A stretch of 64,000 nucleotides of DNA. Origin: Kamptonema formosum PCC 6407 (GTDB lineage Bacteria > Cyanobacteriota > Cyanobacteriia > Cyanobacteriales > Microcoleaceae). Position numbers and translations under genes: made by a program. Below are positions 37,419-45,850 of this stretch, piece by piece. The stretch covers positions 2,454,803-2,518,802 of the forward strand of contig NZ_KB235903.1 in NCBI RefSeq assembly GCF_000332155.1. The letters run 5' to 3'. Below the pieces are notes generated by a model. It did no database searches and was not told the DNA's origin. It was given only the letters and a program-made list of their open reading frames with translations. Each line of letters starts with the position of its first letter. The first letter of the stretch is position 1.

Positions 37419-38465
37419 ATGGGAAAGATACGCGCGGTTTTATGTGGCTACTACGGTAAAGGCAATGGCGGGGACGAGGCACTGTTGGCATCGCTGCTGC
37501 AAATGTTACCAGATTATGTAACACCAATTGTGCTTTCTGGCAATCCTGTTGAGACAAATCAACGCTACGGGGTGGAAACGTGCGATCGCATGAATGCCTT
37601 TCAAGTTCTCCAAACCTTGCGTACCTCCGAGGCCTTAATTTGGGGCGGCGGTAGTTTAATCCAAGACTCTACCAGCCTAGCCAGCCCTTTTTATTATGGG
37701 GGATTGATGGGACTTGCTCAACAACTCGGCCTAAAAACGATCGCCTGGGCTCAAGGTATCGGCCCCTTAAAGCGCCCGATTACCCGCAATCTTGCTAAAC
37801 GCTGGTTTGGCGGCTGTAACGCCGTCAGCGTGCGCGATAAAGGCTCCGCTGGCTTACTCGTGGATTGGCAAATTCCCTTTACCTTAGCACCCGATCCTGT
37901 TTGGGCCTTAGAGGCTTTACCAGTAGCAGGGTTGTGGGATTTACCCGCACCCAGAGTTGCTGTCAATTTGCGATCGCACTCCACCCTCACCCCCACCCGT
38001 TTAGCCACATTAACCCGCGCCTTAATCGACTTTCAAAAAGCTACGCAAACCTTTATTTTACTCCTTCCCTTTCAATCTTCTCAAGACCTACCTCTTGCCG
38101 AAATTCTGCACAAAGCTATACCTAATAATAGCACAATCCTCACCTTAGAAAACCCCAGAGAATTAAAAGGAGTATTTCGCGGAGTAGAAATGGTCATCGG
38201 GATGCGCTATCACAGTTTAATTATGGGATTAGCCGAAGAATGTCGCTGTTTTGCCCTCAGTTACGACCCGAAAGTAACGCAATTAATGGATGACTTAGAA
38301 ATTCCCGGCTACTTATTATCTGAATTGCCCGATAACGCTAACTCGATCGGCAAAACCTGGATCGAAAACTATGCTAACGGCGAGCCACTTTCGCAAAATA
38401 AGATAAAATATCTAGTAGATAGATCTCTCATCCATCAAGAAGTATTGCAGTCAGCCCTCAAATAG
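37419..38465 (+). CDS. csaB: Polysaccharide pyruvyl transferase CsaB
   Basis: I start at ATG 37419 (MGKIRAVLCGYYGKGNGGDE), giving 348 residues; TTG 37398 adds seven. Motifs are GYYGKGNGGDEALL, LIWGGGSLIQDSTSL and the C-terminal VIGMRYHSLIMGLAE, whose His is the likely catalytic base in the family. CsaB adds a pyruvate ketal to a cell-wall polysaccharide that anchors SLH-domain proteins such as S-layer and outer-membrane proteins. It may be co-transcribed with the Uma2 gene 21 bases on, though functions differ. Confidence 0.9.
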   Translation: MGKIRAVLCGYYGKGNGGDEALLASLLQMLPDYVTPIVLSGNPVETNQRYGVETCDRMNAFQVLQTLRTSEALIWGGGSLIQDSTSLASPFYYGGLMGLAQQLGLKTIAWAQGIGPLKRPITRNLAKRWFGGCNAVSVRDKGSAGLLVDWQIPFTLAPDPVWALEALPVAGLWDLPAPRVAVNLRSHSTLTPTRLATLTRALIDFQKATQTFILLLPFQSSQDLPLAEILHKAIPNNSTILTLENPRELKGVFRGVEMVIGMRYHSLIMGLAEECRCFALSYDPKVTQLMDDLEIPGYLLSELPDNANSIGKTWIENYANGEPLSQNKIKYLVDRSLIHQEVLQSALK

Positions 38466-38486
38466 TATAATCAGAGGTAAAACACC

Positions 38487-39239
38487 ATGCCAGTTAACAC
38501 AGCAGAACTAAAGATTACCTGGGAAAAATTACCCGATGATTTCATTTTAGATGAGGAGCCAGTGGAAAACATCGACCAGCCCATTCTAGCCGCCGCCTTG
38601 CGAGAAAGCTTAGAAATCGCGAGACTAATTGAAGATAGAATATTAGTAGCTTCAAATATGGGAGTTTGCGCCACATTAAACGGCAAACTAGCCATAAAAG
38701 CCCCCGATTGGTTCTATGCTAGCAATGTCGAGCCATTTCCTACTCAGGAAGTTCGTCGCAGTTATACCCCAAACCTAGAAGGGGAAATTCCGGCAATCGT
38801 CATGGAATTTTTATCAGCAACAGAAAGCGATGAATATTCCAGCAAACAAAGTTATCCACCGGGAAAATGGTTTTTTTACGAGCAAATATTGCGCGTACCA
38901 TTCTATGCTATATTTGAACCTAGAGAGGGTTTGCTAGAACTATATCAATTAAATTCATCAGGGCGGTATGAACTACGACCACCTGATGTTAATAATCGTC
39001 ATTGGATTGAAGGAGTAGGATTATTTTTGGGAGTGTGGCAAGGAACAAAGGCAAATCGAACGGGATATTGGTTACGTTGGTGGGATGAAAGCGGAGAGAT
39101 GTTATTGTGGGGAGCAGAAACGATCGAAAAAGAAAGACAAGAAAAAGAAATTATACAACAACAAGTACAACAGGAACGAGAACGTTCGGAACGATTAGCT
39201 GCACAATTAAGAGCAGCCGGAATTGAACCCGAAGTTTAG
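38487..39239 (+). CDS. Uma2-family (DUF820) PD-(D/E)xK nuclease-like protein, coiled-coil type
   Basis: The 250-residue protein has the Uma2 core around IKAPDWFYASNVEPFP and VMEFLSATESDEYSSKQ, corresponding to the PD...ExK-like site, and then a long glutamate/glutamine-rich coiled coil (ERQEKEIIQQQVQQERERSE). Uma2 proteins are hugely expanded in cyanobacteria and their role is unknown. The end of the gene is followed by an imperfect copy of the GC-rich palindrome (39251-39301). Confidence 0.85.
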   Translation: MPVNTAELKITWEKLPDDFILDEEPVENIDQPILAAALRESLEIARLIEDRILVASNMGVCATLNGKLAIKAPDWFYASNVEPFPTQEVRRSYTPNLEGEIPAIVMEFLSATESDEYSSKQSYPPGKWFFYEQILRVPFYAIFEPREGLLELYQLNSSGRYELRPPDVNNRHWIEGVGLFLGVWQGTKANRTGYWLRWWDESGEMLLWGAETIEKERQEKEIIQQQVQQERERSERLAAQLRAAGIEPEV

Positions 39240-39250
39240 TTATAGAAAAA

Positions 39251-39301
39251 GGTAACGCCGCCTTCTAGGCGGTTATTTACCGCCCAGAGGGCGGCGTTAC
39301 C
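39251..39301. repeat. GC-rich palindromic element (subfamily III), imperfect copy
   Basis: GGTAACGCCGCC and GGCGGCGTTACC arms enclose GGCGGT-TATTT-ACCGCC, with mismatches in the left arm (TTCTA against CTCTG). It sits between the Uma2 and trmB genes, and the first possible trmB start (39306) lies just after it. Confidence 0.88.
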
Positions 39302-39344
39302 AAGCGTGATTTGTAAATTTTATAATTATCGGGAGTTATCAAAA

Positions 39345-40019
39345 TTGGCAAGAGTTCGAGTCCGTCAGCACGTCAATCCACTCTGCATTAAATATCAAGT
39401 ATCCGCTAGTCCTCCAGATTGGACTCAAATTTATCCTAACTTAAATTTGCCCCTACATTTAGATATCGGCTGTGGCAGAGGGCGCTTTTTATGGCAAATG
39501 GCACAAATACAAACTGAGTGGAACTTTCTAGGGTTAGAAATTCGCGAACCCTTAGTAGAAGAAGCTAATGCTTGGCGGGATGAAAAAGGCTTGCAAAATC
39601 TTCACTATTTATTTTGCAATGCCAACAATTCTATCAAGCCAATTTTAGCATCTTTACCGACAGGTGCATTACAGCGAGTAACAATTCAATTTCCCGATCC
39701 CTGGTTCAAACAAAAGCATCTAAAAAGGCGGATGGTACAACCAGAATTAGTTGCAGAATTGGCAACTTATTTATCTGTTAACGGCGAAGTTTTTATCCAA
39801 TCAGACGTTAAAGAAGTGGCCGCAGAAATGCGCGATAGATTCTCCTCTCACCCTGCTTTCCACCACCAAGGTGACGATAATTGGCTAACAGAAAACCCCT
39901 TACCAATTCCTACGGAACGAGAACTTGCTACCTTAAAACGCGGCGAACCAGTATATCGGGCATTGTTTAAAATTCAGGACTTACGCACGCTTGACGTAAC
40001 GCCGCCCTCTGGGCGGTGA
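39345..40019 (+). CDS. trmB: tRNA (guanosine(46)-N7)-methyltransferase with repeat-derived C-terminus
   Basis: TTG 39345 is the likely start ([18 protein letters not shown]), with GGGAG nine bases before; GTG 39306 would add 13 residues. The product is about 224 residues. The SAM motif [17 protein letters not shown], the [16 protein letters not shown] tRNA/SAM motif and the PTERELA region are all present. Family homology ends at PVYRALFKI. The final 14 residues ([14 protein letters not shown]) and the stop are encoded by an inserted repeat at 39975-40046, and they are unlikely to matter for catalysis. Confidence 0.93.
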   Translation: MARVRVRQHVNPLCIKYQVSASPPDWTQIYPNLNLPLHLDIGCGRGRFLWQMAQIQTEWNFLGLEIREPLVEEANAWRDEKGLQNLHYLFCNANNSIKPILASLPTGALQRVTIQFPDPWFKQKHLKRRMVQPELVAELATYLSVNGEVFIQSDVKEVAAEMRDRFSSHPAFHHQGDDNWLTENPLPIPTERELATLKRGEPVYRALFKIQDLRTLDVTPPSGR

Positions 40020-40046
40020 CAATACCGCCCAGAGGGCGGCGTTACG
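39975..40046. repeat. Palindromic repeat (AGGACTTACGCA end + GC-rich arms) inside the trmB 3' end
   Basis: AGGACTTACGCA starts the element at 39976. The 22-base arms are 39996-40017 and 40024-40045, perfectly complementary around GACAAT. The last base of the left arm is the T of the trmB stop codon. Sequence is identical in the arms to 14156-14204. Confidence 0.93.
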
Positions 40047-40049
40047 GTA

Positions 40050-41546
40050 TTAAATCCAAGAAGGAAACCACATCCGAATTCTCCACCCATCAGGCGATAA
40101 AGGCAGTCCCAAATAAACAGGCATCCAGAAAACAAAAGCCAGTAAAATTAGAAAAATCACAGTAATTCCTATTCCTCGCAGATGACGTTGGGGACTAAAA
40201 ACCCACCTATCAACCCACCAAGCAAGTGCTAAGGCGGCAAACACAGAACTACCCATATAATGATATAAAAACGTGCAGCGAGTCACCTTTATCCAAGGGA
40301 ATAAATTAGCAGACCAATTAACCACTAGATAGAAACCTAACCACAATTGTGCAGTCGGCGGAAATTGAACTGGTAAATGTTCCATCACTTCCATTGAAGA
40401 CACATTCCGCGTTTCCACCCAAACCCAAACTCGATTAGCTAACATCCATAATAACAAAAAAATAGCTACAGTTGACAACCACCAAAGGGCGGGATTTCCC
40501 ATCGCATGAACATCAAAAATAGTTTTAGTAAAATCTTCAGGTAAAGAGGGCAAAACTGGATCGATTTCACCCTTATTTTCAGCAGCTTTATAAAAGTAAA
40601 CCACAGGTCGAATCATCAAAATCCAACTGTACCACCAAGAACAATAAGGATGAACATCACGCCCACTTTTAATGCTTTCATGATAGGTCAAAATTTCCTT
40701 TTGCATATCCCAAAAATTGGGAGTTGGATTAAGTAGCAAGTGAGGAATCCAAAGCAGACTATAAACTGCAACTGGAATAATTGCTAGACTCAATACTACC
40801 TGCCCAAAATTTAATTTAGTCAAACTTTGTAAAGGACTTTCCGTAGGATGAAAATTACCTTCATCTCCTCCTACCCTAGCCCCCTGAATCAACCGCATCC
40901 CCCAAGCAAATATCAACAGTAAATAAGTACCAAATAGAAACCACAAACCGTTCCATTTAATACAAGCAGATGCACCAAAGCCGATACCTGCTAACACTAA
41001 CCAGAACCAGCGCTTATTGCCGTGATTGTCAAGTGCTTTCAAGAAAAATAACTGCGCCAATAAACCCAAAATTACCAAATAAATATTATTGAGTGCATAT
41101 CGAGATTCAACTAGAAATAAACCATCGCAGGCCGCAAATAAAGCTGCAATCAAGGCATAGCTACGGCGGCGAGTTAACTGATAAGCTAAAGCGGCTACAA
41201 CTAGCGGAATAAAGGAACCAGTGAAAGCATTTATCCAGCGATAATCCCAAGGTGAAAGTAAAGAACCTGTCAAACTATTGACCGAATCTTGTCCAAAAGG
41301 CAGATGAGAACCTATCCAAATCCCAATGGCAATTATGTATTGGCTTAAAGGTGGATGAGCATTGAAAAAAGGAGTTTTTGTCAGATAATCATTAGCAAAT
41401 TTAGCGTAATAAACCTCATCAAAAACTAAAGCATTAAAGCGGTCAAGTCCCCAAAATCTCAATGCAACTGACAGGAGAAATATGCCCAATATTCCGAAGT
41501 TAAACCAGGGAATTGATTTGTTAGATATTTGTTTAGTTAAAATCAT
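40050..41546 (-). CDS. PMT-family (GT39) phospholipid-carrier-dependent glycosyltransferase
   Basis: The 498-residue protein has about ten or more membrane helices. The hallmark catalytic Asp-Glu in the first external loop is ALVFDEVYYAKFANDYL, followed by NAHPPLSQYIIAIG, where HPP is typical of protein O-mannosyltransferases. Two extracytoplasmic loops are large, with SIKSGRDVHPYCSWWYSW. Such enzymes transfer a sugar from a polyprenyl-phosphate to protein or lipid. The acceptor here is unknown. The gene is convergent with trmB across a palindrome. Confidence 0.88.
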   Translation of the reverse strand: MILTKQISNKSIPWFNFGILGIFLLSVALRFWGLDRFNALVFDEVYYAKFANDYLTKTPFFNAHPPLSQYIIAIGIWIGSHLPFGQDSVNSLTGSLLSPWDYRWINAFTGSFIPLVVAALAYQLTRRRSYALIAALFAACDGLFLVESRYALNNIYLVILGLLAQLFFLKALDNHGNKRWFWLVLAGIGFGASACIKWNGLWFLFGTYLLLIFAWGMRLIQGARVGGDEGNFHPTESPLQSLTKLNFGQVVLSLAIIPVAVYSLLWIPHLLLNPTPNFWDMQKEILTYHESIKSGRDVHPYCSWWYSWILMIRPVVYFYKAAENKGEIDPVLPSLPEDFTKTIFDVHAMGNPALWWLSTVAIFLLLWMLANRVWVWVETRNVSSMEVMEHLPVQFPPTAQLWLGFYLVVNWSANLFPWIKVTRCTFLYHYMGSSVFAALALAWWVDRWVFSPQRHLRGIGITVIFLILLAFVFWMPVYLGLPLSPDGWRIRMWFPSWI

Positions 41547-41606
41547 AAAAAATCCTGATATTATTTGCGTGTATCTGCGGTCAAAGCTCTTAAAAATATC
41601 TGCTAA

Positions 41607-42197
41607 TTACCCTTCACTGCTGACATTAAAATTAACACCATGATAAATCTCACTCAATTGAATTTGAAAATCAAGAGCAGCCAAAGTCAAGACTAAATCA
41701 GCGGTTTCATACTCACTTAAAACCCATTTTCCCTCAGAGTTTTTAGCAAATTGTTCAATATGAAAGTTGTACTGGTCAATCATAATATATTCTTTGAGTT
41801 CAGGAATCGATCGATAATACTGAAATTTGTCACCGCGATCGTAATCTTTCGTTGATTTTGACAAAACTTCAACAATCAACAATGGATTAGTTACTGTAGT
41901 CGTACCACTTCCCTCATAAATGGGTTCTCCCTCAATTACCATAACATCGGGATAGGTGTAGAGGCGATAACGGGGTATCCACAATCGCACATCATTGATA
42001 AACATCTCATAATTTTGCCCTCTGAAAGCCACTTTAAAGTTGACACAAAAATTGAGAGCGATTTTGTTATGATTAGTAGTTCCGCCTGTCATGGCTACTA
42101 TTTCTCCATCTCGGTATTCACTTTTAGACTCAGCAGCTTCTTCAAGTTCCAGATATTCTTCAGGAGTGTAGTAGCATTTTTGTGTGAGTGTTTGCAT
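41607..42197 (-). CDS. Uma2-family (DUF820) nuclease-like protein
   Basis: Start set at MQTLTQKCYYTPEEYLELEE (42197), giving 196 residues; nine earlier residues are unlikely. Uma2 hallmarks are EYRDGEIVAMTGGTTNHN, LYTYPDVMVIEGEP with the P-D of the active site, and LLIVEVLSKSTKDYDRGDKF with the E...K pair. It is unlike the Uma2 gene at 38487 in lacking a coiled coil. Function unknown; the whole set of PD-(D/E)xK-like residues is present, so it may be catalytically active. Confidence 0.9.
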   Translation of the reverse strand: MQTLTQKCYYTPEEYLELEEAAESKSEYRDGEIVAMTGGTTNHNKIALNFCVNFKVAFRGQNYEMFINDVRLWIPRYRLYTYPDVMVIEGEPIYEGSGTTTVTNPLLIVEVLSKSTKDYDRGDKFQYYRSIPELKEYIMIDQYNFHIEQFAKNSEGKWVLSEYETADLVLTLAALDFQIQLSEIYHGVNFNVSSEG

Positions 42198-42302
42198 AAT
42201 ATCCTCAGCGCGATCGCGCGTCAAAATTAAGTTAACATTATACTAAAAAAGCGGCTCTGCATCTCGCAGAACCGCCACCAACAGAGGAGCAAAAATGAAT
42301 AC

Positions 42303-43379
42303 TTAACGAGCTAGACCTTGTACAGAAGTCATATCGATCGGCTTCATCAAGTATAGCTTTAACAAATTCCAGCCAGTCGAAACGTAGACTGGTAGCTTTT
42401 GGAAGAATTGCAAGAATTTCGGAGTATTGGCAGATGCGATCGCACTCAGTTTCTCATTATTGTGCACGCAAACATCCAAACGTTGATAAAATTCAGGATT
42501 ATTCACATCCAGAATCACGGGGAACACCCGTCCCGCCGTATCATTCGTCTTCTCAATCACCTCAATGTCATAATCGCGAGCATTCAAACCAATCGCAGCA
42601 TAGAACTCACCGCGCTGGATATCATTCAAATACATCGTCGCAAACACTGAAAGTAAGAAGAAGCGACACCACAGTTTTGCCTTCCAATCATTCAAAAACT
42701 GCGGCTGAGCCTTCATAATCGCATCGAAGAAATCTCCGTGCCGATTTTCATCCTGACACCAATTTTCAAAGAAGCGGAAAATTGGATAAATCCGATCTTC
42801 GGGGTGCGCTTCCAAATGGCGGTAAATAGTAATGTAGCGCCAGTAACCAATCTTTTCTGAAAGATAAGTAGCGTAGAAAATAAATTTCGGTTTAAAGAAA
42901 GTATATTTCCGGCTCTTAGTTAGAAAACCCAAATCCAGCGACAAATTAAAATCTGACAGGGCCTTATTCAGAAATCCCGCGTGCCGAGCCTCATCCCGCG
43001 ACATCAACAAAAAGCACTCAGCCAGCAGCGGACTTTTATCCTTCAGCTTGCGTGCCAATTCCTTGTAGAGCAAAAAGCCAGAAAACTCGGCCGTGCAAGA
43101 GCGCTCTAGAAACTCCACAAACACTCGGCGCTTGTCACCATCAATGTGATCCCAAGACTGCTCGAACTCAGTATCCCGCACAAAATGGTGTCTGTTGTAG
43201 TCAGCGCGGAACTCTTCAAGAATCGCTCTGAGCTCATCTTCATTTGGTGAGATGTCCATTGTGGTCATCTCGTCAAAGTCAGTTGTATAAAATCGAGGCG
43301 TGAGGATAGTTTCCTTAGCTGGGACTTTAATCCCCGGCCGCAGTTCTTCAAAAGTTGGTTTCTTGAGGGAATCTACCAT
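42303..43379 (-). CDS. acsF: Magnesium-protoporphyrin IX monomethyl ester (oxidative) cyclase, aerobic
   Basis: The 358-residue AcsF/CHL27 forms the isocyclic ring E of chlorophyll. The two EExxH-type di-iron motifs are visible in [17 protein letters not shown] and [16 protein letters not shown]. The N-terminus and length are normal. The enzyme works with a Ycf54-type partner not seen in this window. An intergenic region of about 500 bases lies upstream on its promoter side, shared with the divergent TM2 gene. Confidence 0.97.
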   Translation of the reverse strand: MVDSLKKPTFEELRPGIKVPAKETILTPRFYTTDFDEMTTMDISPNEDELRAILEEFRADYNRHHFVRDTEFEQSWDHIDGDKRRVFVEFLERSCTAEFSGFLLYKELARKLKDKSPLLAECFLLMSRDEARHAGFLNKALSDFNLSLDLGFLTKSRKYTFFKPKFIFYATYLSEKIGYWRYITIYRHLEAHPEDRIYPIFRFFENWCQDENRHGDFFDAIMKAQPQFLNDWKAKLWCRFFLLSVFATMYLNDIQRGEFYAAIGLNARDYDIEVIEKTNDTAGRVFPVILDVNNPEFYQRLDVCVHNNEKLSAIASANTPKFLQFFQKLPVYVSTGWNLLKLYLMKPIDMTSVQGLAR

Positions 43380-43887
43380 AGGTTTTTTGTATCTGTTATT
43401 TTGACACTAACCGACTGGGTTGTTACGCAGGAGCAAACTCTAGGCGAAGGTGCCAAATGTGTAGAGGCACTTGTAGCGCAAAGGCAAGCTTACCTTTAGG
43501 GGCAGCAGCTATGCAAGGAAAGTGCATGGAATGCAAACTCAAAACTGCTGTTTTTTCCACGTCCTCCAGTCTACCAACGTCTCAGCGAGTAAAAACGTCA
43601 GCTTGCGTTAAGAATTGCTAAAAAGTCTCAACTGAGGAGGCTGATATAGGGCAACCCCCTGAAAAGGAGGCTCTGAATCCTGCCGATTTCAGGGGCGTAG
43701 AGGAGATTGAGGTTTCAAACATAATAGATCGTAAATCCAAATAATTTCAAAATCTTCAGTCAATCCCTGCGGAAGTTATGCAAATCGGTAGCTGTGCAAA
43801 CAGGGTACGGAAAGTACAGAATATATTTAGGGGTGGGTAAGGTATTTAGGGGTGGGAGTGTCAAAAACTTAAAGATTACGGGGCATT
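43380..43887. promoter_or_regulatory. Divergent regulatory region of acsF and the TM2 gene
   Basis: No gene of family type is visible in these 508 bases. Two direct copies of TATTTAGGGGTGGG (43824-43837 and 43843-43856, 19-base period) lie 32 bases before the TM2 start and could bind a regulator. An imperfect inverted repeat GCAACCCCCTGAAAAGGAGG / CCTGCCGATTTCAGGGG lies near 43650-43690. Promoter elements cannot be placed with confidence. Confidence 0.35.
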
Positions 43888-44367
43888 ATGAAAAATTTAG
43901 GCGTAAGTTACCTTTTCTGGGCTGGAGGGTTAATGGGTATGAACGGACTCCACCGCCTATATAATGGCAAAATTGGTACAGGTCTACTCTGGCTGTTCAC
44001 GGGAGGACTGCTAGGTATCGGTCAAATACTTGATTTGCTACTGATTCCCAGTATGGTAGATGAACAAAACGCCAATATCAGAGCGAAACTGGGCGTATCT
44101 GCCACAGGTGTACCCATATATCATCAACCAAACGCTGCGATCGCGCAGGTACTTGTCAAGCAAACTCCTGAACAGTTAATGGTCAAACTCCTTAAAGCTG
44201 CTTATGCCAAAGGAGGAAAGTTATCTGTCACCCAAGGTGTGATGGCAACTGGCGCTAGCTTTGCCGAAGTAGAAGCTACACTCACAGAATTACTCAAAAC
44301 TGGTTACGTCAGCGTCGATAATGACCCAGCCACAGGCATTGTCATTTATGACTTCCACGAACTTTAG
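43888..44367 (+). CDS. TM2-domain protein with C-terminal winged-helix-like region
   Basis: The 159-residue protein starts MKNLGVSYLFWAGGLMGMNG, and two helices form the TM2 domain, with HRLYNGKIGTGLLWLFTGGL between. After residue 70 comes a soluble part with PEQLMVKLLKAAYAKGGKLS and VTQGVMATGASFAEVEATL. This looks like a small winged helix followed by YVSVDNDPATGIVIYDFHEL. The combination is common in cyanobacteria and its function is not known. Confidence 0.85.
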   Translation: MKNLGVSYLFWAGGLMGMNGLHRLYNGKIGTGLLWLFTGGLLGIGQILDLLLIPSMVDEQNANIRAKLGVSATGVPIYHQPNAAIAQVLVKQTPEQLMVKLLKAAYAKGGKLSVTQGVMATGASFAEVEATLTELLKTGYVSVDNDPATGIVIYDFHEL

Positions 44368-44431
44368 GAGTAACTACCAAAATTAAGATAAGATGGTTGT
44401 TTGTCTATAAAAGCAAAAACTATTTACTGTC

Positions 44432-44605
44432 ATGGCTGTTCCTAAGAAGAAAACCTCGAAATCCAAGCGGAATATGCGTAAGGCCACTTGGAAGCACAAA
44501 GCAACGGTAGCTGCTCAAAAAGCTCTCTCTCTTGGCAAATCTGTTTTGACTGGGCGTTCCCATAGCTTTGTCTACCCCAGTAATGAAGAAGAGGAAGAAG
44601 AATAG
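44432..44605 (+). CDS. rpmF: 50S ribosomal protein L32
   Basis: A 57-residue gene, below many length cut-offs. ATG 44432 starts [20 protein letters not shown]. The L32 signature KSKRNMRRAxWK is unmistakable, and the protein ends [13 protein letters not shown]. There is no zinc-binding CxxC, so this is the zinc-independent form. It follows the TM2 gene by 64 bases. Confidence 0.95.
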   Translation: MAVPKKKTSKSKRNMRKATWKHKATVAAQKALSLGKSVLTGRSHSFVYPSNEEEEEE

Positions 44606-44678
44606 AAAAAGGAATCAAGGAATTTGTAGAGGCGGGATTAATCTTGCCTCTATAATATTTTTAATACGATCTTCAGTT

Positions 44679-44737
44679 AGGATTTACGCACTCTTGACGT
44701 AACGCCGCTATCCTGGCGGTAAAGAAACCGCTAAGAT
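44679..44737. repeat. Decayed subfamily III copy with AGGATTTACGCA end
   Basis: AGGATTTACGCACTC then GACGTAACGCCGCTATCCTG and GCGGTAAAGAAACCGC. The right arm is lost. It shows the same AGGACTTACGCA start motif as the trmB copy. The rest of 44606-44943 is repeats only. Confidence 0.65.
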
Positions 44738-44771
44738 AAGTAGAAGGAAGAAGGAAGAATGTTTATAAGTA

Positions 44772-44886
44772 GTCGGACATAAATAAACATAAGTGTGTCA
44801 TTGCGAGCGAAGCGAAGCAATCGCCTAGTCTCTGCGATTGCTTCGCTTCGCTCGCAATGACAGATCGTAAGTAATTTGCCGGACAT
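44772..44886. repeat. Palindromic element with perfect 29-base arms
   Basis: Arms 44796-44824 (TGTCATTGCGAGCGAAGC...) and 44834-44862 are exact complements around CTAGTCTCT. Outer ends GTCGGACAT and ATTTGCCGGACAT are roughly inverted, so the unit looks like a small MITE. A partial copy is at 35484-35570. Elements with a CATTGCGAGCGAAGCGAAGC core occur in many bacteria. Confidence 0.85.
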
Positions 44887-44896
44887 GATATAACTC

Positions 44897-44943
44897 TTAA
44901 ATTAGCAATTAGCCATTAGCAATTAGCCATTAGCAATTAGCCA
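44897..44943. repeat. STRR array of heptamer AGCAATT/AGCCATT
   Basis: Six or seven 7-base units end at the 3' end of the next gene, whose C-terminal residues LIANS are encoded by it. Confidence 0.8.
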
Positions 44944-45600
44944 TTAACTATTAGCAATTAAATAGCGCCTAAAACTATCTTCTATTTTGTCGCTAATTCC
45001 TTCAACCCAATTTTCATCTTGTTTCGTGTAACTACGCGGCGCGTTAGCACCTAAAATTAACACGCCTTCTTCGCCAATAGGCTGACAGATGACACCCTGA
45101 GTATTTTCTGGCAAATAATCAAATTCGATTCTTCCCGGATAGAGATTAAGATTTACCAAATAAACTGGCTTTCTTTTATCCAGTACCCGCTGCAAAATTG
45201 GCCCTGGCTTAACTTCGGAGTTAACGCCTAAAATTCCGCGTCGGAGGATAACTTTACCGCGATACCAAATGAGGAGCGATCGCGTGGCAGTATTAGTTAA
45301 CAACAAATGCGATACCCAAGCTAATTCCGTTTTGACAACATCCGGCAAATCCGGCGCTAGTTCAAAACCCTCAACTCCTATTAATTGTACTGAATCAGGC
45401 GATCGCGCCTGCACCTGTTGCCATAGCAAACCCGTTAAAATCAGCAAAGCGCTCAAAATTACTCCCAAAGCATCGGAACGACTTTGAGAAGTTGTCAACT
45501 CTGGTGTCAGCAAGCGGTTAATCATCAACAGTACACCAGCCAAAACGCCAGCAACAAGTGGCAATAGCCTTAAAATTCTATTAGGGTCAGATTTAGCCAT
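44944..45600 (-). CDS. Cofactor assembly of complex C subunit B (CCB2/CCB4-like)
   Basis: The 218-residue protein has two N-terminal membrane helices (LLPLVAGVLAGVLLMINRLL; ALGVILSALLILTGLLWQQV) and a soluble domain ending with the GVLILGANAPRSYTKQDENW region. This matches the CCB2/CCB4 family (DUF2930), which in chloroplasts and cyanobacteria helps attach haem c-i to cytochrome b6. petB in this window encodes the client. It stands apart from the petBD operon, so regulation is probably separate. Confidence 0.8.
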   Translation of the reverse strand: MAKSDPNRILRLLPLVAGVLAGVLLMINRLLTPELTTSQSRSDALGVILSALLILTGLLWQQVQARSPDSVQLIGVEGFELAPDLPDVVKTELAWVSHLLLTNTATRSLLIWYRGKVILRRGILGVNSEVKPGPILQRVLDKRKPVYLVNLNLYPGRIEFDYLPENTQGVICQPIGEEGVLILGANAPRSYTKQDENWVEGISDKIEDSFRRYLIANS

Positions 45601-45796
45601 AAAAATACTTCATATAAATGACGGTGTAACGCTCGATATTGATAATTGGAAAGAATACGATCTATTAGAACCATTCATTTCTCTAGATGAAGAAAGTAAC
45701 TTGCAAGCGGAGAGCGGTTAGGTGATATAGCAACCGCCACAACGATTAGGACACTCGCTCATGGATCAAACCATTGACTCTCTTCCCTTCTTTCCC

Positions 45797-45850
45797 TTCT
45801 TTCCCTAGCCCCTAGCCCCTAGCCCCTAGCCCCTAACCGCCCTGGCGGTT
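45797..45850. repeat. CCCCTAG tandem repeat and AACCGCC-GGCGGTT hairpin
   Basis: Five copies of CCCCTAG (45803-45833) lead into AACCGCCCTGGCGGTT (45834-45849) and GCTATACC. The string TATAGCAACCGCC also occurs in reverse sense at 45726. This sequence overlaps the 3' end of the next minus-strand gene. Confidence 0.75.
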
